A DNA stretch of 7,426 bases. It comes from Anaerolineaceae bacterium. GTDB taxonomy: Bacteria; Chloroflexota; Anaerolineae; Anaerolineales; Anaerolineaceae. Under the pieces are notes generated by a model that worked only from the letters and a program-made list of their open reading frames with translations, searched no databases and was not told the DNA's origin. Shown piece after piece: positions 1 through 5,998 of the stretch (within the stretch, counting starts at the first letter, position 1; every line of letters begins with the position of its first letter). A program made the position numbers and the translations under genes. The stretch spans positions 1 through 7,426 of the forward strand of contig DPKV01000159.1 of assembly GCA_003542325.1 (NCBI GenBank), in the 5' to 3' direction.

Positions 1-1089
1 GCAGAAAGCCCCGCCCCGTTTCCCTGGCCGCTGTTCAGCATCAATCCAATTATTATCAAACGCGTTTTTCGCGAAATCACGCAATTCAGGCGAAAAAGTC
101 TCGAAATTCTTAAGGATAAAATCAGCCGCCTCAGGAAAACTGTATTCTTTCTCAATTTTCCCAACAGGAGCGAACAGGTTCCACCAGGGCAGCGCGTCCT
201 GTCCAAACCGGGCTGCCTTTGCCTTGAAATACCTGCGGAAAGTCGGGAACGAATCTTTCATTGCACCCATCATGGCATCCAGAGTTTCTGGGTCGATCCG
301 TCCCTGATCAATCGGTTCCTCAATCGCATTCTTTCGACCCCGGTGAACGTTCAGAGTATTTACCCATCCTTTGATCCCGTTCATACAGGCTGCCAGCGGT
401 TCCTTGACGGACTCCCAGGCTGCCATCTCCGCCTCGTAGGCCCGTTTCCGGACTGATTCGTCCGGATGAGAATGGAGGTTGATCAGCGCCGGCATCGGTA
501 ATGTTTGGATCTTTCCACCCAGCTCAAACTCCACCGTTTTTTGACTGGTCACAACGCCCTGCAGCTTCGACCAGGCTGCTGCGCCAGAAAGGTTCAGTTC
601 ATTCGCGAGGACTTCTTCCCGCTCACTCATCATATACTGGCTTTGTTCCGCCATCTCGATAATCGGAAAAGCATGTTCACCGGCACTGTTACCCAACGCC
701 AATACCTTCGGCAAAACATCTTTAAATGTTCCCACCCAGGCCTGCAGCAGCACACTCACTTTCTGAACACCGACCATCACCTGGTCAAACCTGGAATCCA
801 GGCGAGCGGCTTCCTGATTGAATGAATCGGTTGTCGTAAAGGAACTCAAATAGGCGTTAATGGTGAACGCTTTTTCCAACAGGGCATTTACTTCATCAAC
901 CATCAGGCTCAGGGCCTGATTGATCTTCTCAGAAGGGCTGTTCGTGTCCATTTGGACGAATTCTTCCTCGTAGCGCTGAAGTAATGCTTCTGCGTGGTTC
1001 TTAACCCATTCGAAGTCACCGATTAATTCCTGGGAATCCAATCCCGGATAGACATTCGAAAGGTCCCAACGTGGGGGTGTGGTTGTCAT
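1..1089 (-). CDS. pepF: Oligoendopeptidase F (M3 metallopeptidase), N-terminal part, cut by window edge
   Basis: This reading frame is open from an ATG at 1087-1089 to the left edge, giving 363 codons with no stop. The protein begins MTTTPPRWDLSNVYPGLDS, the typical opening of PepF/M3B peptidases. The visible end reads WIDAEQRPGKRGGAFC, which in this family lies just before the HExxH zinc site, so the catalytic residues and roughly the last 240 residues fall outside the window (PepF is about 600 aa). The visible part is the mostly helical N-terminal lobe that covers the substrate cavity. Known family role: a cytoplasmic zinc enzyme that degrades short peptides. An AAGGAG ribosome binding site at 1096-1101 sits 6 nt upstream and fixes the start. 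The Mth938-like gene lies 91 nt upstream on the same strand, so co-transcription is possible. No frameshift is seen. The family call is firm; the exact peptide specificity is unknown. Confidence 0.93.
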   Translation of the reverse strand, partial: MTTTPPRWDLSNVYPGLDSQELIGDFEWVKNHAEALLQRYEEEFVQMDTNSPSEKINQALSLMVDEVNALLEKAFTINAYLSSFTTTDSFNQEAARLDSRFDQVMVGVQKVSVLLQAWVGTFKDVLPKVLALGNSAGEHAFPIIEMAEQSQYMMSEREEVLANELNLSGAAAWSKLQGVVTSQKTVEFELGGKIQTLPMPALINLHSHPDESVRKRAYEAEMAAWESVKEPLAACMNGIKGWVNTLNVHRGRKNAIEEPIDQGRIDPETLDAMMGAMKDSFPTFRRYFKAKAARFGQDALPWWNLFAPVGKIEKEYSFPEAADFILKNFETFSPELRDFAKNAFDNNWIDAEQRPGKRGGAFC

Positions 1090-1117
1090 GCAATACTCCT
1101 TATTCTTCTATTCATCA

Positions 1118-1147
1118 GTTATGTTTGTCCCGGCTATTGGGTATCAA
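1118..1147 (-). promoter_or_regulatory. Possible promoter for pepF
   Basis: On the minus strand, TTGATA (1142-1147, 5 of 6 matches to the -35 consensus) is followed after 18 nt by CATAAC (1118-1123, 4 of 6 to the -10). It lies in the 91-nt gap upstream of the peptidase start and would give a leader of about 20 nt. It is only a consensus match; read-through from the upstream gene is an equally good explanation, since I see no terminator in the gap. Confidence 0.28.
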
Positions 1148-1180
1148 CCAGGTAGTTTAAAAATAGTCTGGCAAAAATCT

Positions 1181-1561
1181 TCAACAGGTGCCATGCGCCA
1201 ACAGCGCCACAGACTCTCCCGACTGGAACAGACGGTTGTACGTCGCACAGGCTTCCGGTGTGGTCTCAACAATTAATTTTTTTATCCCCGCCTGCTGGAT
1301 GGCACGGCGCGTCTTTCCCGTCACCTTAAGCCGGCCCCGAACACCGTTTCCGATCACAAGGGTGGATACGCCCTGCTCAAATACCACAGCGACCATATCA
1401 GGCGTCAGCCGATGCCCTTTCCGGGCAGCCCAGGGTCGCACTTCACCTTTCAACAGACAAATATCCTTCCCCGCACCTTCACCCTCAGCGGAATGGATTT
1501 TTCCCATGACTCGATATTGTCCCCATTCAAAATGCTCAATCGGTCCTGCGGGATCATCCAT
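1181..1561 (-). CDS. Mth938-like domain protein (DUF498 family)
   Basis: The 126-aa product matches the small single-domain Mth938/DUF498 fold, also found in eukaryotic AAMDC and NDUFAF3. Visible landmarks are an N-terminal IEHFEWGQYRVMG strand segment (8-20), WAARKGHRL (44-52), a glycine-rich VIGNGVRGRLKV turn (69-80), VETTPEACATYNRL (98-111) and an ending LLAHGTC. The biochemical role of the family is not established. The frame is open further upstream to an ATG at 1657. I prefer the ATG at 1559-1561 because an AGAGGAAAG ribosome binding site lies at the right distance before it, the family normally begins close to this point, and a good -35/-10 pair lies between the two ATGs. The gene is divergent from the 147-aa gene and precedes pepF on the same strand with no terminator visible between them. 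It is intact and of normal family length. Confidence 0.85.
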   Translation of the reverse strand: MDDPAGPIEHFEWGQYRVMGKIHSAEGEGAGKDICLLKGEVRPWAARKGHRLTPDMVAVVFEQGVSTLVIGNGVRGRLKVTGKTRRAIQQAGIKKLIVETTPEACATYNRLFQSGESVALLAHGTC

Positions 1562-1599
1562 GAATACTTTCCTCTGCCAGCCTTCCGTCAACATCAAAG

Positions 1600-1622
1600 A
1601 GACAGGTATAATTAACCTGTCT
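1600..1622. promoter_or_regulatory. Operator-like inverted repeat between divergent genes
   Basis: Two perfectly complementary 8-bp arms, AGACAGGT (1600-1607) and ACCTGTCT (1615-1622), flank a 7-nt AT-rich centre. The repeat covers the expected transcription start (about 1618) of the minus-strand promoter proposed here, and lies about 60 nt upstream of the plus-strand gene at 1683. This is the position and shape of a dimeric repressor site. No regulator gene is adjacent, so the binding factor is unknown. It could instead act as a small hairpin in the leader RNA, but no T-run follows it. Confidence 0.45.
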
Positions 1623-1624
1623 TG

Positions 1625-1654
1625 ATTATAATGTGAAGCGTAATCAATAGACAA
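1625..1654 (-). promoter_or_regulatory. Probable promoter of the Mth938-like gene
   Basis: On the minus strand, TTGTCT (1649-1654, 4 of 6 matches) is followed after 18 nt by a perfect TATAAT (1625-1630). Transcription would start near 1618, giving a leader of nearly 60 nt to the ATG at 1561. The plus strand also carries perfect TATAAT boxes at 1607-1612 and 1627-1632, exactly 20 nt apart, that could serve the divergent gene at 1683, but neither has a convincing -35 box. Confidence 0.5.
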
Positions 1655-1682
1655 CATTCGCTCCTGATAATGAAAGGAATGT

Positions 1683-2126
1683 ATGGCATTTCAAATTACA
1701 CCCGAATGGCTTATCAACCTTCCGGACGAAATGGAACACCGGATCGAGGATGATAAACTGATCTTTTGGAAAACCGGTGTCACCGTTGCCATTGCCGCCT
1801 TCAGCCTCCCGGAAGGCGTAAGTAAACTGGAATTACTTGCCCAGATCCAACAAAAAATGCCTGAGCGAACCCTGGAAACTTTCGTCTCCACCAAAGGCGA
1901 GGTGGTTGGACTGGGTTTTACCGAGGTATTGCAAGCCACCAATGCCCGTGATCGTCTCTCCCTTGTCACCTTTACTGCCAGCGATACCTCCTGCCTGCAA
2001 ACCGGCTTCTTTTTGGATGATCCTAAAGATCTGGACTGGGCCAAATCCGTCTGGGAGGGAATTATATTTGTCCCTGAGACGAATCAGCCCCTTGAACCCA
2101 CTCCCTCTTCGGGAGCAAAAGGATAA
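1683..2126 (+). CDS. Hypothetical protein, 147 aa
   Basis: I do not recognise this family. The ATG at 1683-1685 is preceded by AAAGGA (1673-1678) with a 4-nt spacer, and the frame is open for 147 codons with even codon use, so it is very likely a real gene. The protein has no signal peptide or membrane segment and should be cytoplasmic. It reads as a small alpha/beta domain: an N-terminal ITPEWLINLPDE segment (5-16), a hydrophobic strand VTVAIAAFSLP (33-43), a helix (47-59), a strand VVGLGFTEVL (74-83), a strand LSLVTFTAS (92-100), then LQTGFFLDDPKDLDWAKSVWEGI (105-127), which looks like a strand, an acidic turn and an amphipathic helix. The last 15 residues are a proline-rich tail. The layout loosely recalls DcrB/PsbP-like small domains, but I cannot support that assignment. 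It diverges from the Mth938-like gene across the inverted repeat at 1600-1622. Confidence 0.75.
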   Translation: MAFQITPEWLINLPDEMEHRIEDDKLIFWKTGVTVAIAAFSLPEGVSKLELLAQIQQKMPERTLETFVSTKGEVVGLGFTEVLQATNARDRLSLVTFTASDTSCLQTGFFLDDPKDLDWAKSVWEGIIFVPETNQPLEPTPSSGAKG

Positions 2127-2195
2127 CATTCATTATATCAATTTTGTATTTAGATATCACAAAGGTTCGTTGTAGAATTTTTAATTATTTTAATC

Positions 2196-2224
2196 TTAAC
2201 TTTTGATTTCCTGAGTTTTATGAT
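2196..2224 (+). promoter_or_regulatory. Probable promoter of the GIN/pentapeptide pair
   Basis: In the AT-rich gap between the 147-aa gene and the DUF2807 gene, TTAACT (2196-2201, 4 of 6) and TATGAT (2219-2224, 5 of 6) are separated by 17 nt. A start near 2231 would give a leader of about 36 nt. An overlapping alternative is TTGATT (2203-2208) with TATACT (2224-2229), with a less favourable 15-nt spacer. The gap and promoter suggest the pair is transcribed separately from the 147-aa gene. Confidence 0.45.
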
Positions 2225-2266
2225 ATACTCTTTTTGAAATATTTTCTCATAAAGAAAGGAAATCCG

Positions 2267-3013
2267 ATGGAAAAAGAGACTCGTGTTATTCAGAGTTTTG
2301 ATAAAATAAGGTTTAAGGATTTTGGTAATCTGATCCTGACCCAGGGTGATCATGAATCGCTGACCATTGAAGCGGACGCCGAATTAATGGCTGAGCTGAT
2401 CTCAGAAGTCCAGGACGATACGCTCGTTCTTGGCGTTGACGACGACTGGTTTAACCGAATTGGCAAGGTGTTTTCTTCCATCCTCTCCCATAAGGGACAT
2501 AAGGTCAATTACTACCTCACCTTTGTCAATTTGCACAAAATCAACATTAGCGGACAATGCCATTTATCCTGCCCTTCACTGGAGACTGATCATTTCAAAT
2601 TAAACATCTCCGGCATGGGCAACCTGGATTTTGACCATCTCAATTGCGATGCGTTGGAGGTCAACATCAGCGGACGGGGAGAATTTAATGCGGCAGGCAG
2701 AGCCGATAACCAACATGTCCGCATCTCCGGCTCCAGCGATTATGATGCGGCTGACCTGGTCAGCAAATCAGTCCGGGTGGCGATTTCCGGCCAGGGCAAT
2801 GCCAAAGTCTGGGCAGAAGACGATCTGGATATTACCATTTCAGGTTTGGGCCAGGTCAACTATCGGGGTCGCCCCAAACTCCGCCAGGTGATCAGTGGGA
2901 TGGGCAAATCCAGACGAATTGATGATGACACTTCACAATCAAATTCAAAGGATGATAAAAATGACCAGCGAGATCAAGATCGAGAAGAAAGCGTCGGAAG
3001 TTATTCAACCTGA
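2267..3013 (+). CDS. DUF2807 / GIN-domain beta-helix protein lacking a signal peptide
   Basis: The 248-aa product matches the putative adhesin head GIN domain (DUF2807). Seven ISG triplets occur at residues 94, 114, 134, 153, 173, 191 and 209, a period of about 18-20 residues expected for a right-handed parallel beta-solenoid with one ISG per turn. The N-terminus (FDKIRFKDFGNLILTQGD, 11-28) is the usual DUF2807 opening. After residue 215 the chain turns into a highly charged tail rich in D, S, K, Q and R. The ATG at 2267 is chosen over a start at 2234 because AAAGGA sits just before it and homology begins there. Most relatives carry a signal peptide or lipobox; this one has neither, so it should be cytoplasmic unless exported by another route. 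Its last 53 nt overlap the next gene in another frame. Family function is not known; adhesin naming comes from fold resemblance only. Confidence 0.85.
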   Translation: MEKETRVIQSFDKIRFKDFGNLILTQGDHESLTIEADAELMAELISEVQDDTLVLGVDDDWFNRIGKVFSSILSHKGHKVNYYLTFVNLHKINISGQCHLSCPSLETDHFKLNISGMGNLDFDHLNCDALEVNISGRGEFNAAGRADNQHVRISGSSDYDAADLVSKSVRVAISGQGNAKVWAEDDLDITISGLGQVNYRGRPKLRQVISGMGKSRRIDDDTSQSNSKDDKNDQRDQDREESVGSYST

Positions 3014-3626
3014 ATCTGTGAATGAAGCGCGCCAGGCCCTCCAGGCAAAAAAGGACCTGTCAGGAGCGAACCTGGAGGGGCTTCAACTGGACAACCTGCA
3101 TGCGACGGGCGCAATCTTTCGAAAAACCAATTTGAAGAATGCCAACCTTTCCCACGGCTTGTTGATTTCACCCAACTTCTATAAAACAAATGCAACCGGA
3201 GCCGCCGTTGACCGTACGGTAATTGTCAACGGCGACCTGGTTAAAGCCTGTTTCGCTGAGGCTGACCTGAGCGAGAGCGCTCTGGTCGGTGCGAATGCTG
3301 AGGAGGCGGACTTCCATGGCGCGAACCTGCGCCAGGCTGGCCTGTTCGGGACGAACTTGTGCAATGCAAACCTGACAAACGCCAACCTCGCAAATTCGCG
3401 GTTCGCAGGCGTAAATGTCACAGGCGCGGATTTTTCAGGTGCGGACATGAGTAGAGCGAAAGCCTATCAGGTAAATTGGGAGCAGGCAAAAGTGCCCCCT
3501 GAGCCACTCCCGGAAGGGTTCATTCAACTTCCAAAATGGGCCTGGTCTGCCATTCTGGGCAGCTTTCTTGGGATCCTGGGAGTGATTGTGTACGCGATCT
3601 TGCGACGAAAATCTGCTAATTCCTGA
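2961..3626 (+). CDS. Pentapeptide-repeat protein with C-terminal membrane anchor
   Basis: The product is 221 aa. Residues about 33-65 and 98-166 carry A(D/N)LXX pentapeptide repeats, for example SGANLEGLQL, KNANLSHG, CNANLTNANLANSRF and GADFSGADM. They are separated by a looser stretch (about 66-97) with weaker repeat character. Such repeats form a four-sided beta-helix, usually a protein-binding scaffold. A linker with several prolines (179-191) leads to one hydrophobic span, about 193-214, followed by RRKSANS. There is no N-terminal signal peptide, so this looks like a tail-anchored inner-membrane protein. The ATG at 2961 is chosen over upstream in-frame ATGs because AAAGGA (2947-2952) lies 8 nt before it. 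It starts 53 nt before the DUF2807 gene ends, so translation of the two is likely coupled. It is not a convincing Qnr/MfpA gyrase mimic: those lack a membrane anchor. Function unknown. Confidence 0.86.
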   Translation: MTSEIKIEKKASEVIQPESVNEARQALQAKKDLSGANLEGLQLDNLHATGAIFRKTNLKNANLSHGLLISPNFYKTNATGAAVDRTVIVNGDLVKACFAEADLSESALVGANAEEADFHGANLRQAGLFGTNLCNANLTNANLANSRFAGVNVTGADFSGADMSRAKAYQVNWEQAKVPPEPLPEGFIQLPKWAWSAILGSFLGILGVIVYAILRRKSANS

Positions 3627-3656
3627 CCTTACGCTTTACCCACCATCATTAAAACA

Positions 3657-3695
3657 AAACAGGACAGCGATGATCTGCTGCCCTGTTTCTTATTT
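3657..3695. terminator. Bidirectional terminator between convergent genes
   Basis: AAACAGG (3657-3663) pairs with CCTGTTT (3682-3688), and inside it CAGC (3665-3668) pairs with GCTG (3677-3680) across one mismatch. The plus strand continues into a T-rich TTTCTTATTT tail, and the minus strand reads into a T-rich tail from the A-rich stretch at 3650-3659. It lies between the pentapeptide gene stop and the convergent HIT gene stop and can serve both. Confidence 0.75.
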
Positions 3696-3696
3696 G

Positions 3697-4143
3697 TCAA
3701 TCCTCTGTTTGCGCATAATGCAAAGCGCTAATCGCCTGTTTGAGCTTGATGGCGTTTTCGCTTAGCTCTTCCCTGCTGGGCGGTTTACGGCTGTCTGGAT
3801 CAATTTTCAGCTCAAACCCATCTCCCTGAAAACGGGGGAAGACGTGTAAATGGATATGTGCGACATCCTGTCCGGCCACCCGGCCGTCAGCAAGAAAAAT
3901 GTTAACCCCTTCACACTTCAGGTCACTCCAATTTAAGGCTCTATCGATGATTTGCCCTACCACCATCATGTGGGCAGCGTCGTCTGCTGAAAGGTCCATC
4001 AAAGTACTTGCATGCTTTTTTGGAATAACCAGCACATGGCCCGGATTGATCGGCTGAATATCCAGGAAAGCCATAGTGTAATCATCTTCATAGACGACAC
4101 TGGCCGGCAATTCCCCTGTAGCAATTCTGCAATATATGCACAT
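3697..4143 (-). CDS. HIT-family nucleotide hydrolase/transferase (histidine triad protein)
   Basis: The 148-aa product is a complete HIT protein. It starts MCIYCRIATGELPAS, with C2 and C5 as likely zinc ligands together with H44 of VIPKKHAS. INPGHVLVIPKKH (32-44) is the classic HIT strand, and the triad is HIHLHVF at 96-102, where the second triad histidine (H98) is flanked by H96 and H100; the central catalytic histidine is expected to be the one hydrolysing phosphoramidate or nucleotide substrates. Known role of the superfamily: hydrolysis or transfer on nucleoside phosphoramidates, AMP conjugates or dinucleoside polyphosphates in the cytoplasm; the substrate cannot be read from sequence. 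The ATG at 4141-4143 puts the zinc cysteines right at the N-terminus as in HINT-type relatives, with a GAGGTG ribosome binding site about 9 nt upstream. It shares a terminator with the convergent pentapeptide gene. Confidence 0.93.
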   Translation of the reverse strand: MCIYCRIATGELPASVVYEDDYTMAFLDIQPINPGHVLVIPKKHASTLMDLSADDAAHMMVVGQIIDRALNWSDLKCEGVNIFLADGRVAGQDVAHIHLHVFPRFQGDGFELKIDPDSRKPPSREELSENAIKLKQAISALHYAQTED

Positions 4144-4386
4144 AATTCAACACACCTCAAAAATCTTCTTCTCCGGCATGTTATCAAAAATAAGCATGAA
4201 AACCGTTCGATATTAAGCCAGATAGAAATTCATTAAATGATGTTATTAATTTAACATAATATATTCTCCAAAACAGAATAAGTAAGGGAAAAATACGTCT
4301 CTTTTCAGGCTTTAATTTCGGATTATAAATTTATTTTAATATTATCAAACACTTAATACTCAATTTCCCCGAAAGTCCCTTTTGTC
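4144..4386. other. AT-rich intergenic region between HIT gene and GH32 remnant
   Basis: These 243 nt contain no credible gene. The stretch is markedly AT-rich, especially 4220-4370. The minus strand must hold the HIT promoter; TAATAT at 4210-4215 could be its -10 box but has no good -35 partner. TCATT/AATGA around 4229-4239 is a small perfect palindrome of doubtful meaning. No hairpin with a T-run follows the GH32 remnant, so I cannot identify its terminator. Confidence 0.5.
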
Positions 4387-5124
<738 letters not shown>

Positions 5125-5153
5125 TGCCATTCCCCTGGATCTTTATGATTGGT

Positions 5154-5648
5154 TTATGGGATATCTGAGGGGTCGCAAACGGATGAATCGTAATAATCGC
5201 AAATCAATGCTTTCAGAAGAGAATTTCGTTCCAGATTATGATCCAGCAGGCAGACGTTTCTGGCGGTTTCCGCATCGTCCGTGTCCTCTGCAAGTTCAGC
5301 CACAAAGGCACAATCCGCATTTCGCGATCCCTCCCAGGAGGATTGCGTTTCGATGAAAGACATCCGATTTCCTGTATCAGCCTCAAGAGCCAGAATAGCC
5401 TCTACTTTAGCCTTAACCAACTGGTCGGATAGGGTCGCTGCCTGAGCATAACAGGCAACCTTGGCAACCTCATCCAGTTCCGTTGAGCAATCCGGGATAT
5501 CTTCCATAGTTTCCACTTTAGGCAGGCTCGTATCCATCAGGTCTTGACCCTCAGCCTGATTATTGATTTGCTGGGAAAAGAAAAAAGCAATACTCATGAG
5601 AATCCCAATGATGGCCACAAAAGAAATATTTTGCTGTTGACGGCGCAT
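5154..5648 (-). CDS. LprI/DUF1311-like protein with N-terminal membrane anchor
   Basis: The 164-aa product starts MRRQQQN followed by a hydrophobic span ISFVAIIGILMSIAFFF (8-24), so it is an anchored or secreted protein with the rest outside the cytoplasm. A linker (about 25-52) precedes a domain with the lysozyme-inhibitor LprI (DUF1311) pattern: C54, C66, then SSWEGSRNADCAF (103-115) with the family's W...R...C spacing (W105, R109, C113), followed by C133, C150 and C158. Six cysteines suggest disulfides. LprI proteins in some bacteria inhibit lysozyme, but most family members are uncharacterised, so I infer only an envelope role. The ATG at 5646-5648 is preferred over a TTG at 5691-5693 because the latter has no ribosome binding site and would put 15 charged/polar residues before the anchor. 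AGGGGG (5660-5665) lies 11 nt upstream. A short leader ORF ends 2 nt before the start. The GH32 remnant begins 29 nt downstream on the same strand. Confidence 0.75.
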   Translation of the reverse strand: MRRQQQNISFVAIIGILMSIAFFFSQQINNQAEGQDLMDTSLPKVETMEDIPDCSTELDEVAKVACYAQAATLSDQLVKAKVEAILALEADTGNRMSFIETQSSWEGSRNADCAFVAELAEDTDDAETARNVCLLDHNLERNSLLKALICDYYDSSVCDPSDIP

Positions 5649-5650
5649 GA

Positions 5651-5728
5651 TTAAACAAACCCCCTGGTCGAACTGGTCAGGACGCCGGTCCAATGAATTT
5701 GCGTCTGGGATCGAAAAACCACTGTCAT
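5651..5728 (-). CDS. Possible 25-aa leader ORF before the LprI-like gene
   Basis: On the minus strand an ATG at 5726-5728 is preceded by AAGGAA with a 6-nt spacer, a better ribosome binding site than that of the gene it precedes. The frame codes MTVVFRSQTQIHWTGVLTSS followed by TRGFV and a TAA at 5651-5653, leaving 2 nt before the LprI-like ATG. The frame differs from that gene. The arrangement would allow translational coupling. The peptide resembles no family I know, and at this length a chance ORF cannot be excluded. Confidence 0.3.
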   Translation of the reverse strand: MTVVFRSQTQIHWTGVLTSSTRGFV

Positions 5729-5770
5729 AAAATTTCCTTTTGTCCTCTCGCGTCGCACCGAAGCCCTGTG

Positions 5771-5776
5771 ATTATA
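5771..5776 (-). promoter_or_regulatory. Possible -10 box for leader ORF/LprI-like gene
   Basis: A perfect TATAAT on the minus strand, about 43 nt before the leader ORF start and about 120 nt before the LprI-like start. The nearest -35 candidate, TTGTGT (5798-5803), is 21 nt away, too far for a standard promoter, so the call is weak. A second TATAAT at 5815-5820 is the alternative. Confidence 0.25.
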
Positions 5777-5949
5777 AAAATGATATTTTCTGGTGGCACA
5801 CAAAGAGTATTCATATTATAACCCCACAAACAAAAATATTGCACCTTCCCAAAATTCCCACCATCAGCTCGCTGGAATGGGGGAAAATATTAATTCATGG
5901 CTAAGCGTTAACAAGAACCTGGTACGACTGCATAATCTCTTCCATAAAT

Positions 5950-5960
5950 TATGATATGAT
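5950..5960 (+). promoter_or_regulatory. Possible -10 region for the histidine phosphatase gene
   Basis: Two overlapping TATGAT boxes (5950-5955 and 5955-5960, each 5 of 6 to consensus) lie about 40-50 nt before the ATG at 5999. No good -35 box is present 16-18 nt upstream, so the exact promoter is uncertain. Confidence 0.3.
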
Positions 5961-5998
5961 ATTGAGTTGTATTGAGAACCGACTTTAGGAGCAAGCGA

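Larger units (their letters stand above)
5729..5998. other. Divergent intergenic region between LprI-like gene and histidine phosphatase
   Basis: This gap of about 270 nt must hold promoters for both neighbours. The minus strand has two perfect TATAAT boxes at 5771-5776 and 5815-5820, neither with a strong -35. An imperfect inverted repeat spans 5835-5891: AATATT and TTCCC on the left, GGGAA and AATATT on the right, with a 5-nt bulge. No protein family signal is seen in any frame. Confidence 0.5.

Noticed and set aside
505..825. Plus-strand open frame of 106 codons
   Set aside because: It lies antisense within the clear pepF coding sequence, has no ribosome site or family similarity.
1188..1625. 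Plus-strand open frame of 145 codons
   Set aside because: It is antisense to the well-supported Mth938-like gene and its product looks like random, proline/serine-rich shadow translation.
1562..1657. N-terminal extension of the Mth938-like protein to the ATG at 1657
   Set aside because: The extra 32 residues do not resemble the family, the spacer from AGGAG to this ATG is only 3 nt, and the best promoter lies downstream of this ATG.
2101..2115. Hairpin CTCCC-TCTTC-GGGAG at the end of the 147-aa gene, as a terminator
   Set aside because: The stem is only 5 bp, lies inside the coding region, and is followed by an A-rich stretch and not a T-run.
2961..3626. Qnr/MfpA-type gyrase-protecting protein
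   Set aside because: Those proteins are fully soluble, with near-continuous repeats; this one has interrupted repeats and a membrane anchor.
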